Notes under the pieces: generated by a model | The model's input: only the letters and a program-made list of their open reading frames with translations | What the model was told of the DNA's origin: nothing | The model's database searches: none | Assembly (NCBI GenBank): GCA_910585765.1 | Contig: CAJUES010000009.1 | Location: 18,428-82,427 of the forward strand | Origin: an uncultured Lachnospiraceae bacterium | Lineage (GTDB): Bacteria; Bacillota; Clostridia; Lachnospirales; Lachnospiraceae | Length of the DNA: 64,000 nucleotides | Direction: 5' to 3' | Program-made: the position numbers and the translations under genes | In this document: positions 1 to 8,971 of the stretch, piece after piece | Layout: each line of letters starts with the position of its first letter | Position numbering within the stretch: the first letter of the stretch is position 1

Positions 1-563
1 AGGTGCCTCCTGCTCTTTACCGTCTTCCTCGACACCAGAGCCCCCAGGTTCAGGGATTTATTCCGGATCAGCGGGAACGGCCTCGACGAGTCCACCGCCA
101 TCGGTGTGAGCACCGGGTACACATAATCCTGAAAATACCTGTCGACAAAGGCACAGTCCTTTTTCGTCAGCTCCTCATGGCTCTCTACCACCGCAAGCCC
201 ATTCTGCGCAAGCAGCGGCAGCAGCGATTTGTTGTAGACCAAGTACTGCAGACCGACAAGCTCGTGCGTCGCCCTGTTCACCCCTTCCAGCTGTTCCGCC
301 GGTGTCATCCCGGCGATATCCTTCTTCGTGTACCCGGCATTGACCATATCCTTCAGCGATGCCACACGCACCATAAAAAACTCGTCGAGATTGGATGCCG
401 TGATGCTCAAAAATTTGATCCGCTCAAACAGCGGGATCTCCTTGTCCCTCGCCTCGCCCAGCACACGGTTGTTGAAGGCGAGCCAGCTCAGTTCCCTGTT
501 ATAATAATATTCAGACCTGCCATAGTCATACCTGTTGTCCGATTTACTGTTCTTATCGCCCAT
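1..563 (-). CDS. ppk: Polyphosphate kinase, N-terminal part (cut by window edge)
   Basis: The reverse strand from ATG at 563 is open to the window edge, so only about 187 N-terminal residues are visible. The protein makes polyphosphate from ATP. The visible part carries the family's start signature: NRELSWLAFNNRVL near residue 25, then FERIKFLSI, SNLDEFFMVRV and, further on, YVYPVLTPMAVDSSRPFP. These belong to the N and head domains of PPK1. The phospho-histidine region would lie beyond the edge. It follows the Ppx/GppA gene by 43 bp on the same strand, the usual pairing of polyphosphate synthesis and breakdown. Confidence 0.93.
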   Translation of the reverse strand, partial: MGDKNSKSDNRYDYGRSEYYYNRELSWLAFNNRVLGEARDKEIPLFERIKFLSITASNLDEFFMVRVASLKDMVNAGYTKKDIAGMTPAEQLEGVNRATHELVGLQYLVYNKSLLPLLAQNGLAVVESHEELTKKDCAFVDRYFQDYVYPVLTPMAVDSSRPFPLIRNKSLNLGALVSRKTVKSRRH

Positions 564-606
564 GTCTATTCCCCCATTACGATATATTACGCTCTATATT
601 GCGCTT

Positions 607-2169
607 TTATATATTGCTCTTTTTCTGCCTCAGAACCGGCTTGATATTATACACCTCCGCGAAAAAGGCAGCGTACTTGTCAAACAGCCCAAACTCCAGC
701 GTCATGTCCGCGTTCGTCTCCACGGTCAGCACCAGCTCGTCATTTTTGTTCACGACTTTCAGTTTGCTGCATTTTCCCCTGTTGCTCAGATCCAGCCCAT
801 CCGAGAGCCGGATGATGGCTGTCAGCTTCGCTATCTTCAGATATGCCTCCCGGTCAAGCGACGCGTTGTCATCCATGATATGATAGTAATCAAATTTTTC
901 TGTCGCGTATTTCACGGTACTCGCCACAACCTCGCGCTCCACGTGGGACAGCCCTATGATCTCCGTCGCGGTGATAATGTTGTAAGAATTCTCGCCGACG
1001 CTCGCCAGGCTGATGAACCTGCCGCAGTCCCCCAGTATCGCCGCAAGCTGCAGAAGCAGCCGGTCACGATCCGACAGACCGTGGATCTCCTTCATGCTGT
1101 CAAAGATCGTCAGCACGATCATCTCCCGCTCACGGGTGCGGTACTCTCCGCTGTGGTAACGCCTGTTGATATCCCTCGCGCAGTCGAGAATATCCTGCTC
1201 AAAATCATGCGGCATGCTCTCCGCGTCCGACGGCAGCAGGTTGTTCATCTCCGCGTACTCATAGGCGATGCCGTCGCACAGGGAGACCCCGGGCGCCCAG
1301 AGCATCTCCGCCCCCAGAAGTCTGATCATGTACTTGATCATCAGCGCCGAGAGATGCAGCAGGGCGATATTCTCCTGCGCCAGCCCCAGCGACATCGCGA
1401 TCTCCCTCGCTTTTTTCTTTTTCAGGGAATCCACAAACTCCAGAAAATGCTCTGTGCTGACCTGCCCCTTCTTGATCGTCTTGATATAATTTCTGTGCAC
1501 GATCTGCGATACGTAATCATCGACCAGGATCACATTCTGGATTTTCTTATCCCTCACGAACATCTCCCGGAAGCTGTCGAGACTGTCGCAGACCATCTCC
1601 TCCACGATATCTTCAAGCTGGTAGCTCCGGTAAGATACCCGCGCCAGTTCCTCCCGCATGCGGAGCACACCCGGTCTGATATTCTGCGACGTGACAAGGC
1701 TGTCCTCGTCAAAGAGCGAGATCTGCACGCTCCCGCCGCCGATATCGATAAAAGCTGTACTCTTTTCTATAATACTCTGGAAATCCTTCACCCTGGACGC
1801 CACAGATTTGTAATCGAGAAAACGCTGCTCCGAATTGCTCAGGGCATCGATATGGATCCCCGTCCATGTCTCGATCTGGTCTAACAGGATCAGCCTGTTC
1901 TGCGATTCCCTGATAGCGCTTGTCCCATAAGCCTTGTAAGCATCCACCTTGTACGATCTCATGACCGCCATAAATTCGTTCAGCATCCTGCACAGCTCAT
2001 CTACTCTGTCATTGTTGATCTTTCCCATGAAATATGAGTCTGTCCCGAGCTCGATCCGGTGTCTGATATGATCGATCTCCTTGATGCCGTTTTTGTTCGA
2101 AATCTCATATATTTTCATCGCGAGCTCATAGGAGCCCACATCGATCGCCGCAAATGTTTTGTATGCCAT
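607..2169 (-). CDS. ppx: Ppx/GppA-family exopolyphosphatase or (p)ppGpp phosphohydrolase
   Basis: The 520-residue protein starts with the actin-like ATPase signature FAAIDVGSYELAMKI and has a second phosphate-binding motif, AFIDIGGGSVQISLF, near residue 140. The C-terminal third (about 310-480) is HD-domain-like helical sequence, as in long Ppx/GppA enzymes. Such proteins hydrolyse terminal phosphate from polyphosphate or pppGpp. A good ribosome site (GGGGGAAGAGG) precedes the ATG. The gene sits between pheA (47 bp upstream) and ppk (43 bp downstream), which suggests one transcript. The ppk neighbour favours a polyphosphate substrate, but sequence alone does not separate Ppx from GppA. Confidence 0.9.
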   Translation of the reverse strand: MAYKTFAAIDVGSYELAMKIYEISNKNGIKEIDHIRHRIELGTDSYFMGKINNDRVDELCRMLNEFMAVMRSYKVDAYKAYGTSAIRESQNRLILLDQIETWTGIHIDALSNSEQRFLDYKSVASRVKDFQSIIEKSTAFIDIGGGSVQISLFDEDSLVTSQNIRPGVLRMREELARVSYRSYQLEDIVEEMVCDSLDSFREMFVRDKKIQNVILVDDYVSQIVHRNYIKTIKKGQVSTEHFLEFVDSLKKKKAREIAMSLGLAQENIALLHLSALMIKYMIRLLGAEMLWAPGVSLCDGIAYEYAEMNNLLPSDAESMPHDFEQDILDCARDINRRYHSGEYRTREREMIVLTIFDSMKEIHGLSDRDRLLLQLAAILGDCGRFISLASVGENSYNIITATEIIGLSHVEREVVASTVKYATEKFDYYHIMDDNASLDREAYLKIAKLTAIIRLSDGLDLSNRGKCSKLKVVNKNDELVLTVETNADMTLEFGLFDKYAAFFAEVYNIKPVLRQKKSNI

Positions 2170-2216
2170 AGCTACACCTCTTCCCCCTAAAAAGTATCAC
2201 TATTTTGTTTTATATG

Positions 2217-3341
2217 TCAATAATTTCCGAGTATCTTCATGTTGTGCGTCTCCTCGCGCAGTCCCCTGAGCGCATTGCGCACCGCGCTGTCCGAGAGCTT
2301 TCCCTCAAAGTCCAGGAAGAACCGGTACTCCCAGTTTCTCCCCGGGATCGGCCTCGACTCGATCTTTGTCACGTTCAGGCTGTTGTACATCAGATGCGAG
2401 AGCGCATGGTACAGTGCACCGCTCTCGTGGCTGACCTCGAAGCACAGGCTGATCTTGGCAGCCTTCTTTGCAAACACTTTCTGATTCGTGATGATGATAA
2501 AGCGTGTCGAGTTGTCCTTCAGATCGTTCACACCCCTCCTGAGAATGTCCAGCCCGTAGATCCTGGCAGCAGCCTCCCCCGCGATCGCCGCTTGTGTCCT
2601 GTCCTTGTCGTCCGCCACCTTCTTCGCCGCAAAAGCATTATTTTTCATGCTGATCTGCTGCCACCCTGTCTCGAGCAGATAGTGAGCGCTCTGCATCAGG
2701 GACTGCGGGTGGGAGTACACCGTCCTGATATCCTCGATCCTGCTGCCCGGCGATGCCATCAGGCAGTGCTCGATCCTGATGATCTGCTCCCCCACGATAT
2801 AGTTCTCAAACTCCACGAGCAGGTCATAGATCTCGCTCACGATCCCCGCCGACGAATTCTCGATCGGCAGCACCGCAAAGTCCGCGCTCCCCTCATCGAT
2901 CGCAAGCATCGCATCGCGAAATGTGTTGACATTGAAACTATCGACCTCCTCGCCGAAATATTCCATCATGGCAGCCTGCGAGTACGCGCCCTCCGCCCCC
3001 TGAAACACGACACGGCACTTACCGCAGTCGATATCGCCCATCTCGATGAACGAGAGGCGGCCGCCCCCGTTGTGCTCCGTGATCTTCTGGTACTGGAGCT
3101 TCCTGCTCATCGCCATGATCTGCTCAAACAGATCCCTGATGCCGTGCGCGTTAAATTCATTGTGCGTCAGCTCGCTGACTGTCTTGAGCTTCTGCTGCTC
3201 CCTCTCCTTGTCAAAAACCCTCTTCCCCGTCTCGATCTTATACTCCGCCACCTGGGCACAGATCTCCATCCGCTTCTCATAGAGCTCTACGATCCGGCTG
3301 TCAATGTCGTCGAGTGTGTCCCTGAGTTCTGTTAAATCCAT
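2217..3341 (-). CDS. pheA: Bifunctional chorismate mutase / prephenate dehydratase
   Basis: This 374-residue P-protein carries out two steps of phenylalanine synthesis, chorismate to prephenate to phenylpyruvate. Residues 1-90 are an AroQ-type chorismate mutase (LRDTLDDIDSRIVELYEKRM, with KIETGKRVFDKERE). Residues about 105-285 are the dehydratase, with VVFQGAEGAYSQAA, LPIENSSAGIV and the active-site stretch STRFIIIT. The last 80 residues form an ACT regulatory domain containing the Phe-binding motif ESRPIPGRNWEYRFF (ESRP). The start is set by AGGAGG nine bases upstream, and a sigma-A type promoter lies at 3388-3416. It leads the likely pheA-ppx-ppk transcript. Confidence 0.95.
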   Translation of the reverse strand: MDLTELRDTLDDIDSRIVELYEKRMEICAQVAEYKIETGKRVFDKEREQQKLKTVSELTHNEFNAHGIRDLFEQIMAMSRKLQYQKITEHNGGGRLSFIEMGDIDCGKCRVVFQGAEGAYSQAAMMEYFGEEVDSFNVNTFRDAMLAIDEGSADFAVLPIENSSAGIVSEIYDLLVEFENYIVGEQIIRIEHCLMASPGSRIEDIRTVYSHPQSLMQSAHYLLETGWQQISMKNNAFAAKKVADDKDRTQAAIAGEAAARIYGLDILRRGVNDLKDNSTRFIIITNQKVFAKKAAKISLCFEVSHESGALYHALSHLMYNSLNVTKIESRPIPGRNWEYRFFLDFEGKLSDSAVRNALRGLREETHNMKILGNY

Positions 3342-3387
3342 CGGTCCTGTCCTCCTGTATATCTGCCTTTGCGCTTTTGTTTTTATT

Positions 3388-3416
3388 AGTATAACACACC
3401 AGATAAAGTTTGTAAA
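3388..3416 (-). promoter_or_regulatory. Sigma-A type promoter for pheA
   Basis: On the minus strand, TTTACA (3411-3416) and TATACT (3388-3393) are separated by 17 bases. This lies 47 bp upstream of the pheA start codon. No attenuator or T-box-like structure was seen in the short leader. Confidence 0.7.
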
Positions 3417-3433
3417 AAAATAATACAGAAATC

Positions 3434-3462
3434 TTTCATTTTTCCAGAAAATTATTTATAAT
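3434..3462 (+). promoter_or_regulatory. Probable promoter for the DUF5050-like gene
   Basis: TTTCAT (3434-3439) and a perfect TATAAT (3457-3462) are spaced by 17 bases on the plus strand. The leader to the ATG at 3577 is about 108 nt and includes a small GAGC/GCTC stem near 3476. The -35 box is weak. Confidence 0.5.
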
Positions 3463-3576
3463 ATTAGTATACACTGGAGCGTGTGTGAAAAATGCTCTCT
3501 GTACAACAGCCTTTCAGACACGCAATGGCCGGTCTTACACATCTCATACTTACACAATACATAGGGGGAAAATACT

Positions 3577-4617
3577 ATGAAAAAAAAGGTTATCACCATC
3601 GTCTGCATCTTGTGTGCAGTGCTGCTGATCGCTGGTCTTGCAGTCTTTAACCACCTCTCCGGCAGAGTACCGCAAAACCCAGCCGGAACAGTTGGAAACA
3701 CCGCGGGAAATCTCTATAACAACGGGCTTTTCTGTGAAAATGACGGATATGTCTACTTTGCGAACGCCTATGATTCGTCCTCACTTTACCGCATGCGCCC
3801 GGATGAATCCGAGATGGAAAAAATGGCGTATACCGAAATGGCGAGCATCAACGCGGACGGCAAATACCTGTATTTCTATCAGGGCGGCAGCGGCAGCGGA
3901 ACCGGGCTGGGATTCGTACTGAGCACTACCGGGATCTACCGCATGAACAAGAACAAAGCCAACGACACTTTCTGTCTTGACCGCGTAAACGGAAAATATG
4001 TCCTTCTCGCGGACAACGACGTGTATTACACCTGCTCTTCCGACTCGGTATCGCTGAAAAAAGTATCGACAGACGGAAAGTCCAAGGAAACGCTCCTGGA
4101 TCTTGACATCCTTCCGGTAAGCGTGCAGAACTCAACCTTCTACTATCTGAACAACGAGGAAAACCTGCACCTGATGGCTCTCGATCTGAAAACAAAAACC
4201 TCGCGCCAGGTACTGGCTGAAGATGTATATATGCCGATCATTGAAGGCAGCACGGTCTATGGCATTGACATCCACGACAACTACTCCCTGATCAGCCTCA
4301 ATACCACCGACGGCAGCAAGACCCTGCTTGACACCGGCAGGATCGACCTGATCAATGTGACGGACAGCTACATCTATTATCAGACCTCCGGCAGCACACC
4401 CCAGCTCAAGCGCATCCGCCGCGACGGTTCTGACATGGAGGTTGTCGCCGAGGGCGCTTACAGCAATATCAATGCGACTTCACAGTACGTGTACTTCACA
4501 AAGTTTGGAAGCAGCACACCCGTGTACAAGACGCCCGTATCCGGTCCCGTGAATGTCACAACGTTTGACAGGGCTTCCCAGGCGGCGATCGCGGAGATCA
4601 ACAAGAATCTGAAATAG
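3577..4617 (+). CDS. Membrane-anchored DUF5050-like beta-propeller protein
   Basis: The 346-residue protein has one N-terminal membrane segment (VITIVCILCAVLLIAGLAVF, residues about 5-24) and no lipobox. The rest is built of repeats of about 40-50 residues such as DGYVYFAN...SLYRM, GKYLYFYQGG, SYIYYQTSG...LKRIRRDGS and QYVYFTKFG...YKTPVSG. This is the pattern of DUF5050 proteins, thought to fold as outward-facing beta-propellers. The substrate is unknown. The ribosome site AGGGGGAAA precedes the ATG. Its orientation is opposite to pheA and it has its own promoter. The following membrane gene is 60 bp downstream. Confidence 0.75.
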   Translation: MKKKVITIVCILCAVLLIAGLAVFNHLSGRVPQNPAGTVGNTAGNLYNNGLFCENDGYVYFANAYDSSSLYRMRPDESEMEKMAYTEMASINADGKYLYFYQGGSGSGTGLGFVLSTTGIYRMNKNKANDTFCLDRVNGKYVLLADNDVYYTCSSDSVSLKKVSTDGKSKETLLDLDILPVSVQNSTFYYLNNEENLHLMALDLKTKTSRQVLAEDVYMPIIEGSTVYGIDIHDNYSLISLNTTDGSKTLLDTGRIDLINVTDSYIYYQTSGSTPQLKRIRRDGSDMEVVAEGAYSNINATSQYVYFTKFGSSTPVYKTPVSGPVNVTTFDRASQAAIAEINKNLK

Positions 4618-4666
4618 TATACTGGAAAAAATATCAAACAGCGAATAAGGTAAAGGAATTCGGGTT

Positions 4667-4681
4667 ATGCTGACTGCATGA
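4667..4681 (+). other. Four-codon upstream ORF overlapping the next start codon
   Basis: ATG CTG ACT GCA TGA is preceded by AAAGGA at a suitable distance. Its TGA shares the bases ATGA with the start codon of the membrane gene at 4678, which has no Shine-Dalgarno sequence of its own at normal spacing. This looks like translational coupling. Translation of the mini-ORF is inferred, not shown. Confidence 0.4.
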
Positions 4682-5136
4682 AGAAAACAAAGAATCCTTT
4701 ACCTTTTTTTAATTGTTCTGAATATCATGACAGACTGATCGGCAATTTTATCAAGTGCGGCACGATCGGCTGGTGTATGGAAATCACCTTCACCGCCCTC
4801 GGCGCGCTGAGACGGCGCGAACTGCCGCTCGTCGGGCAGACTTCCCTGTGGATGTTCCCGATCTATGGCAGTGCGGCTCTTTTCAGACCTGTGTTCTCGC
4901 TGCTGAGACATTGCGGTATGATCCTGCGCGGATCGATCTATGCGCTGTCGATCTTTGGCGCGGAATATGCCAGCGGACGACTCCTCTCGACACGCGGGCT
5001 GTGTCCGTGGAACTACGATCGCCACCGCTGGCACATCAACGGACTGATCCGCATCGACTATTTTCCCTTTTGGTTTCTGGCGGGGCTCCTGTTTGAGCGC
5101 ATCCTGACTGGCCGCAGGCAGGATGCCGGCAGCTGA
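4678..5136 (+). CDS. CmpB-like membrane protein (putative ABC-transporter type IV family)
   Basis: This 152-residue integral membrane protein resembles the PF06541 family, common in Clostridia. The marks are the early IKCGTIGWCMEITFTAL segment, the LWMFPIYGSAAL stretch and the C-terminal CPWNYDRHRWHINGLIRIDYFPFWF, split here into recognisable CPWNY, GLIRIDYFPFWF parts followed by AGLLFE. Several hydrophobic helices are predicted by eye. Despite the family name, no transport role has been established. The ATG overlaps the stop of a four-codon ORF. The gene is probably co-transcribed with the DUF5050-like gene and converges with the carboxypeptidase gene. Confidence 0.8.
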   Translation: MKKTKNPLPFFNCSEYHDRLIGNFIKCGTIGWCMEITFTALGALRRRELPLVGQTSLWMFPIYGSAALFRPVFSLLRHCGMILRGSIYALSIFGAEYASGRLLSTRGLCPWNYDRHRWHINGLIRIDYFPFWFLAGLLFERILTGRRQDAGS

Positions 5137-5166
5137 TCTCTTCCTGACCCTGCATGCGCTGCCGTT

Positions 5167-6639
5167 TTATTCGGGCAAAAACTGCTGGTACAGTGCCACA
5201 TGGTCGCGGATGCAGCTCCAGGTATCATTGGCGTGCGCCGTCACGCAGATATAGCGTTTTCCATCATTTCCGATGCCCAGGCTCGCTGCGCAGTTCCCGG
5301 ACTGATCCACATATCCCGTCTTGGCACAGAGCACCTCCCCGTGCGTGTCCCTGTCCTCAATCCTTCTGAGAAACAGGTTCGACAGGTCTATCCCCTCGGG
5401 ATGCTGCTCCGTGACAGAGGTCTTGTAGGTGCGCACGCCCAGCACTTCGCGGCAGTAGCTGTTGTCGTAGGCTGCCTTCAATATGACAGCCATGTCATAA
5501 ACCGTGCTGTAATGATCGTCGTCGTAGATGCCCACGCAGTTTGTAAAATGCGTCGTTGCGGATATACCGAGCTCCTCAAGTTTCTCGTTCATCAGTTCGA
5601 CAAACGCCTCCTGCGAACCGGACACATAGACAGCCAGCGCCACCGCAGCCTCCCCGCCCGAGGGAAGCACCGTTCCGTAAAAGAGGTCATTGATCGTGAC
5701 CTTCTCCCCGACCTCAAAACCGGCGTTGGAACAGCGGTTCACAAAGCTGTAGTCCACGATATCCTGTGTGATCTCAAAGGTATCGTCCGGATCCGTGATA
5801 TGCTCGGCAGCCACGAGCACTGTGAGGATCTTTGTCATGGATGCAGGCGGAATGCGGCTCTGGGCTCCTCTCTGCCCCAGTATCCGCCCCGCCTCCACAT
5901 CGATAAAGACGACATTCTCACTCACGACCTCACTGCCCGGCAGCGCAGTCCCCTCATCTGTGGACGCTTCGAGCCGCGGTTCCAGGCTGCGCCCCCCGAG
6001 CGTCCTGACGATGAGCGTGTCCGCCAGCGCAAGCTCCTCCGCTATGGTGTCCGCAACGTCACTGTTGACATAGCAGCCGGCGATGTTCATGCCGGCGTAC
6101 GTGATCTTTTTGTCTGCGCCGCCATTCGGATCGTCCTCATTCAAGGTGCTGTCAGCCGAACTGTCCTCAGCCATTTCACTCTCAGCCGAGCTGTCCTCAG
6201 CCATTTCAAACACACTCGTCTCCTTTGGCGGCAGCGGGTTTTTCTTCCCAAGTTTTCTGACTAGTCCGCCGATTCCCAGCCCCGCAAGGATCACAAAGAC
6301 GACGGCAGCGACAATGCCGGGCAGCATCAGCCTGCGCAGCTGCTCCTGCCGTTTCTTCCGGCGCCGCATCTCCTGTACACGCTGCCTGCGGCGCGCTTCC
6401 CGCTCCTTCTCCGCCGTCAGCGTCTCCTCGGTGTGAAAGCTGTCCTCACGGCCGCTGTCCTCGTCCCCGGTGACAACCTTGCCGCCAAAATACGACTCTG
6501 CCAGAACTGCCGCGATCTCCTCGGCGCTGAGCTGTACCCGCTCCCCGCCATCCGGCGTGCCGCTCAGGGCAGCATCCCGGCGCGTCTCCTCCTGCCCGCC
6601 TGCGTATGAATCCCTGCTGTTGAATTTACTCGACATCAT
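5167..6639 (-). CDS. D-alanyl-D-alanine carboxypeptidase (class C PBP, DacF-like)
   Basis: The protein trims the terminal D-Ala from peptidoglycan stem peptides outside the membrane. It has 490 residues: a charged cytoplasmic N-terminus of about 100 residues, one membrane segment (about 102-125, LMLPGIVAAVVFVILAGLGI), an acidic linker containing a repeated AEDSSAES/AEDSSADS unit, then the S11 domain. The active-site serine is in SMTK near residue 267, the second motif is SGG near 326 (SGN in most PBP5 types; SGG or SGA occurs in clostridial forms), and KTG is near 439. The start overlaps the PH-domain gene by 14 bp. The long cytoplasmic tail is unusual for the family. Confidence 0.88.
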   Translation of the reverse strand: MMSSKFNSRDSYAGGQEETRRDAALSGTPDGGERVQLSAEEIAAVLAESYFGGKVVTGDEDSGREDSFHTEETLTAEKEREARRRQRVQEMRRRKKRQEQLRRLMLPGIVAAVVFVILAGLGIGGLVRKLGKKNPLPPKETSVFEMAEDSSAESEMAEDSSADSTLNEDDPNGGADKKITYAGMNIAGCYVNSDVADTIAEELALADTLIVRTLGGRSLEPRLEASTDEGTALPGSEVVSENVVFIDVEAGRILGQRGAQSRIPPASMTKILTVLVAAEHITDPDDTFEITQDIVDYSFVNRCSNAGFEVGEKVTINDLFYGTVLPSGGEAAVALAVYVSGSQEAFVELMNEKLEELGISATTHFTNCVGIYDDDHYSTVYDMAVILKAAYDNSYCREVLGVRTYKTSVTEQHPEGIDLSNLFLRRIEDRDTHGEVLCAKTGYVDQSGNCAASLGIGNDGKRYICVTAHANDTWSCIRDHVALYQQFLPE

Positions 6640-6991
6640 CTACCTCGACTGCGCCGATGTCAAGCGTGTTCAGCGTGCGGCGGCGCCTTCTATCCTCCTC
6701 GGACTTCTCCAGGATAAACTGTTTCACCTCCCTGGCATTTTTGATATGTTCGATCATCAGTATCGGACTTGTGACATCCCCGGTGTGGCACACGATCGTC
6801 CCGAGCCCGAACATCCTCTCGACCAATGAACTCCTGAGCGTCACATCCTGCACCTTATACATATAACAGTCGTTCTCCTCCCTGTTCAGAAAGCCTGTGT
6901 TGACTGTGATGACATCCTCTTTGACCGTATATACTGTAAAAGTAAATGGCAGTCCAAAGAACAGCCATCTTTTTCTCTCTTTAAATTCCAT
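6626..6991 (-). CDS. Small PH-domain (bPH_2/DUF304-like) protein
   Basis: The 121-residue protein has the compact beta-rich order of bacterial PH domains: KRWLFFGLPFTFTVYTVKEDVITVNTGFL (given here as two parts, KRWLFFGLPFTFTVYTV and EDVITVNTGFL), CYMYKVQDVTLRSSLVERMFGLGTI (again as CYMYKVQDVTL and ERMFGLGTI), then a strand pair ending in ILMIEHIKNAREVKQFI. The YRVTD-L...ER-GLGT layout matches the family. There is no membrane segment. The tail is basic and ends within the carboxypeptidase start, so the two genes are translationally coupled. The role is unknown. Confidence 0.75.
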   Translation of the reverse strand: MEFKERKRWLFFGLPFTFTVYTVKEDVITVNTGFLNREENDCYMYKVQDVTLRSSLVERMFGLGTIVCHTGDVTSPILMIEHIKNAREVKQFILEKSEEDRRRRRTLNTLDIGAVEVDDVE

Positions 6992-7114
6992 TGTCTCTCT
7001 CCTATCTATTGTGAAACCCTGCCGCCTGACCGTCTGGTCCCTCTGAAAAGCTATCCTTATATAAAAAATATATCAGCTTTTATTATATCAGCTTTCTCGA
7101 CTTTTTCAAGTCAT

Positions 7115-8695
7115 TCACTTTCCTTTAGCCGCCCGCTCTATCAGGCAGCTGTGCGGCTTGTTTTCCTTTTCCCTGTCATAGTTGATCCCGACCAGCAGGA
7201 TGTCACCTGTATATGCTTCAAGCGCCTGCACGTACTGCCGCTCCTTGATCTGCTGTATCGCTGATCCGGCTGATCCGGCGTACTTCAATTCGACCACGAG
7301 CGCAGGCTTGTCTGTGTGCGGGAGCGGCAGGAACACGATGTCCGCAAATCCTTTTCCTGACGGAAACTCCCGGATCAGCACATAGTCTTTCCTCGCGCTG
7401 TAATACGCAAGCCCGATCGCACATGCCATCGAATTTTCATCATTGTACGTCAATATGGATGCAACCTCTGTGTGCGCCCTGTCCAGCGCCTCCGCGACGC
7501 TCCCCGCGTCCCCGCTGACCGTGTACTCAAGAAGTTTTTCGGATGCCTTCAGCACCCGCATGACCTCGGGCCATCCGCTGACACTCATGGCACTCTCGAA
7601 TTCTTCGATGACTTCTTTGTTTGGGATAAATACTTCTCTCGAATCAAAGTGATAGCCCAGATAACCCAGATGCACCAGCAATGTCAGCACGTCATCCTTC
7701 ACTTCAAAATTTTTCATGTCATTCCTGAAACTGCCCGTATTGATCCTGACACGCCCGCCGCCAAGCATATGCACAATGTCCGGCCGGAGCCCGTCAAAAT
7801 CCATTTCGATATACGTTTTCAGCGCGTCGTAGACCTCCGTGGATGTCCAATAATTGGAATATCTGCGGCGGCGCATCGACTCCACCACGGATTTCGGGTT
7901 ATAGATATGCTGATACTTGATAAACGTATACCCGTCATACCAGCTGCCTGTCTCCTCAAAATCCATGTCATACCGCCTGCACAGCCCCTTTACCTCCTCC
8001 TCTGTAAAACCTGTATATTCCTCAAACACATCCTGGTCTGTCATCGAGTATTCGGTAAACATATTCAGGGCAGAATGTTCACCGTATTTTTTCACAGGCA
8101 AAATCCCCGTCACGTAAGCAAGCGCGACAAACGGCTGATCCTTTAAGAGGTTTCTGACAAAATCAAGGTACTGTTTCTGCAGTGTTTCCGAATTCTGCCG
8201 TTCCCGCATCACACAGTCCCACTCGTCGATCAGAAATACAAACTGCCTGTCCGTTTCCGCATATATTTTTCTCAGTGCAGCCGCAAGCCCCATACTGCGG
8301 CCTTTTAGGATCTCGACGTACTCCGCATTGAGCTCCTCTGTAACCTCCTGCTCCAGATATTGTGTCACACTCCCGTCGGGCGCCTCGATCAGGAACTGCT
8401 GCATATTCAGACAGATCACATCGTACCGGTTCAGATGTTCCTTAAACCCCTTTTTCCTGCTTATTTTCCGCCCCCTGAACAGCTCCTGTGAATCACAGCC
8501 CCGGCTGTAATAGGCAGCAAGCATTTTAAGCGCCATCGATTTTCCAAAGCGCCTCGGTCTGCTGACACAGATGTACTTTTGCTCTGTGTTCATGTATTTG
8601 TTGGTGTACTCGATCAGTCCTGTCTTATCCACATATATCTCAGATCGGATCGCCTCCTTAAACCCTGCATTTTTAGGATTCAGATAAATTCCCAT
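7115..8695 (-). CDS. AAA-ATPase-like / PD-(D/E)XK nuclease-like protein
   Basis: The roughly 526-residue protein has an N-terminal AAA-ATPase-like domain (PF09820 type): VDKTGLIEYTNKY, a P-loop variant SRPRRFGKSMALKML and a Walker B-like VFLIDEWDCVMRE. The C-terminus has a PD-(D/E)XK-like core (DUF1703 type) with GFADIVFLPL and VVELKYAG. Such genes are common, often multi-copy, in gut Clostridia and Bacteroidetes, and no function is established. The start was moved to ATG 8695 because GGAAGGGAGAG lies just before it; the ATG at 8713 lies upstream of that site. It stands alone, divergent from pyrB. Confidence 0.85.
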   Translation of the reverse strand: MGIYLNPKNAGFKEAIRSEIYVDKTGLIEYTNKYMNTEQKYICVSRPRRFGKSMALKMLAAYYSRGCDSQELFRGRKISRKKGFKEHLNRYDVICLNMQQFLIEAPDGSVTQYLEQEVTEELNAEYVEILKGRSMGLAAALRKIYAETDRQFVFLIDEWDCVMRERQNSETLQKQYLDFVRNLLKDQPFVALAYVTGILPVKKYGEHSALNMFTEYSMTDQDVFEEYTGFTEEEVKGLCRRYDMDFEETGSWYDGYTFIKYQHIYNPKSVVESMRRRRYSNYWTSTEVYDALKTYIEMDFDGLRPDIVHMLGGGRVRINTGSFRNDMKNFEVKDDVLTLLVHLGYLGYHFDSREVFIPNKEVIEEFESAMSVSGWPEVMRVLKASEKLLEYTVSGDAGSVAEALDRAHTEVASILTYNDENSMACAIGLAYYSARKDYVLIREFPSGKGFADIVFLPLPHTDKPALVVELKYAGSAGSAIQQIKERQYVQALEAYTGDILLVGINYDREKENKPHSCLIERAAKGK

Positions 8696-8815
8696 AGAAA
8701 CTCTCCCTTCCAAAAATTCTGCACGCCCTAGTCCTTTTCAGTATACACGTTACCGTGAGACAAGTCAAAAAAAATTACCTGTTTTTCGGCGTCGGATGCT
8801 TTTTTTAAATTTTTC

Positions 8816-8844
8816 TTGAAAGCTTCTCTCAGATATGGTACGAT
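8816..8844 (+). promoter_or_regulatory. Sigma-A promoter of the pyrBI operon
   Basis: TTGAAA (8816-8821) and TACGAT (8839-8844) are spaced by 17 bases. Transcription would begin near 8851. The same hexamers and spacing occur at the rnpB promoter, which suggests a strong constitutive promoter with control exerted downstream in the leader. Confidence 0.8.
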
Positions 8845-8881
8845 AGCAAAAGAATATATTGGGAAACAGGAGGAAATGGTT

Positions 8882-8971
8882 ATGTCGAATACGTCTTTCA
8901 CTGCTCAGTCTGGTTTTAGATCTATTTGTCATTTTCATTTTCAGATATTTCAGTTCATATATTTCAGTTGA
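8882..8971 (+). CDS. pyrB leader peptide (29 residues)
   Basis: An ORF of 29 codons plus stop follows a consensus AGGAGG (8868-8873) by eight bases. The message is extremely U-rich in its second half, and Phe codons make up seven of the 29. The TGA stop overlaps the first base of a terminator stem. This is the arrangement of the enterobacterial pyrL-pyrBI leader, where a ribosome closely following a polymerase that does not pause (high UTP slows this coupling, low UTP strengthens it) covers the terminator. The peptide itself shows no resemblance to a known leader. No PyrR-type anti-antiterminator structure was seen. Confidence 0.75.
   Translation: MSNTSFTAQSGFRSICHFHFQIFQFIYFS

Noticed and set aside
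3456..3701. Minus-strand frame across the DUF5050-like gene promoter
   Set aside because: It lacks a ribosome site and overlaps the start of a better-supported gene.
5768..6264. Plus-strand frames opposite the carboxypeptidase gene
   Set aside because: They are reverse images of a gene with clear SMTK and KTG motifs.
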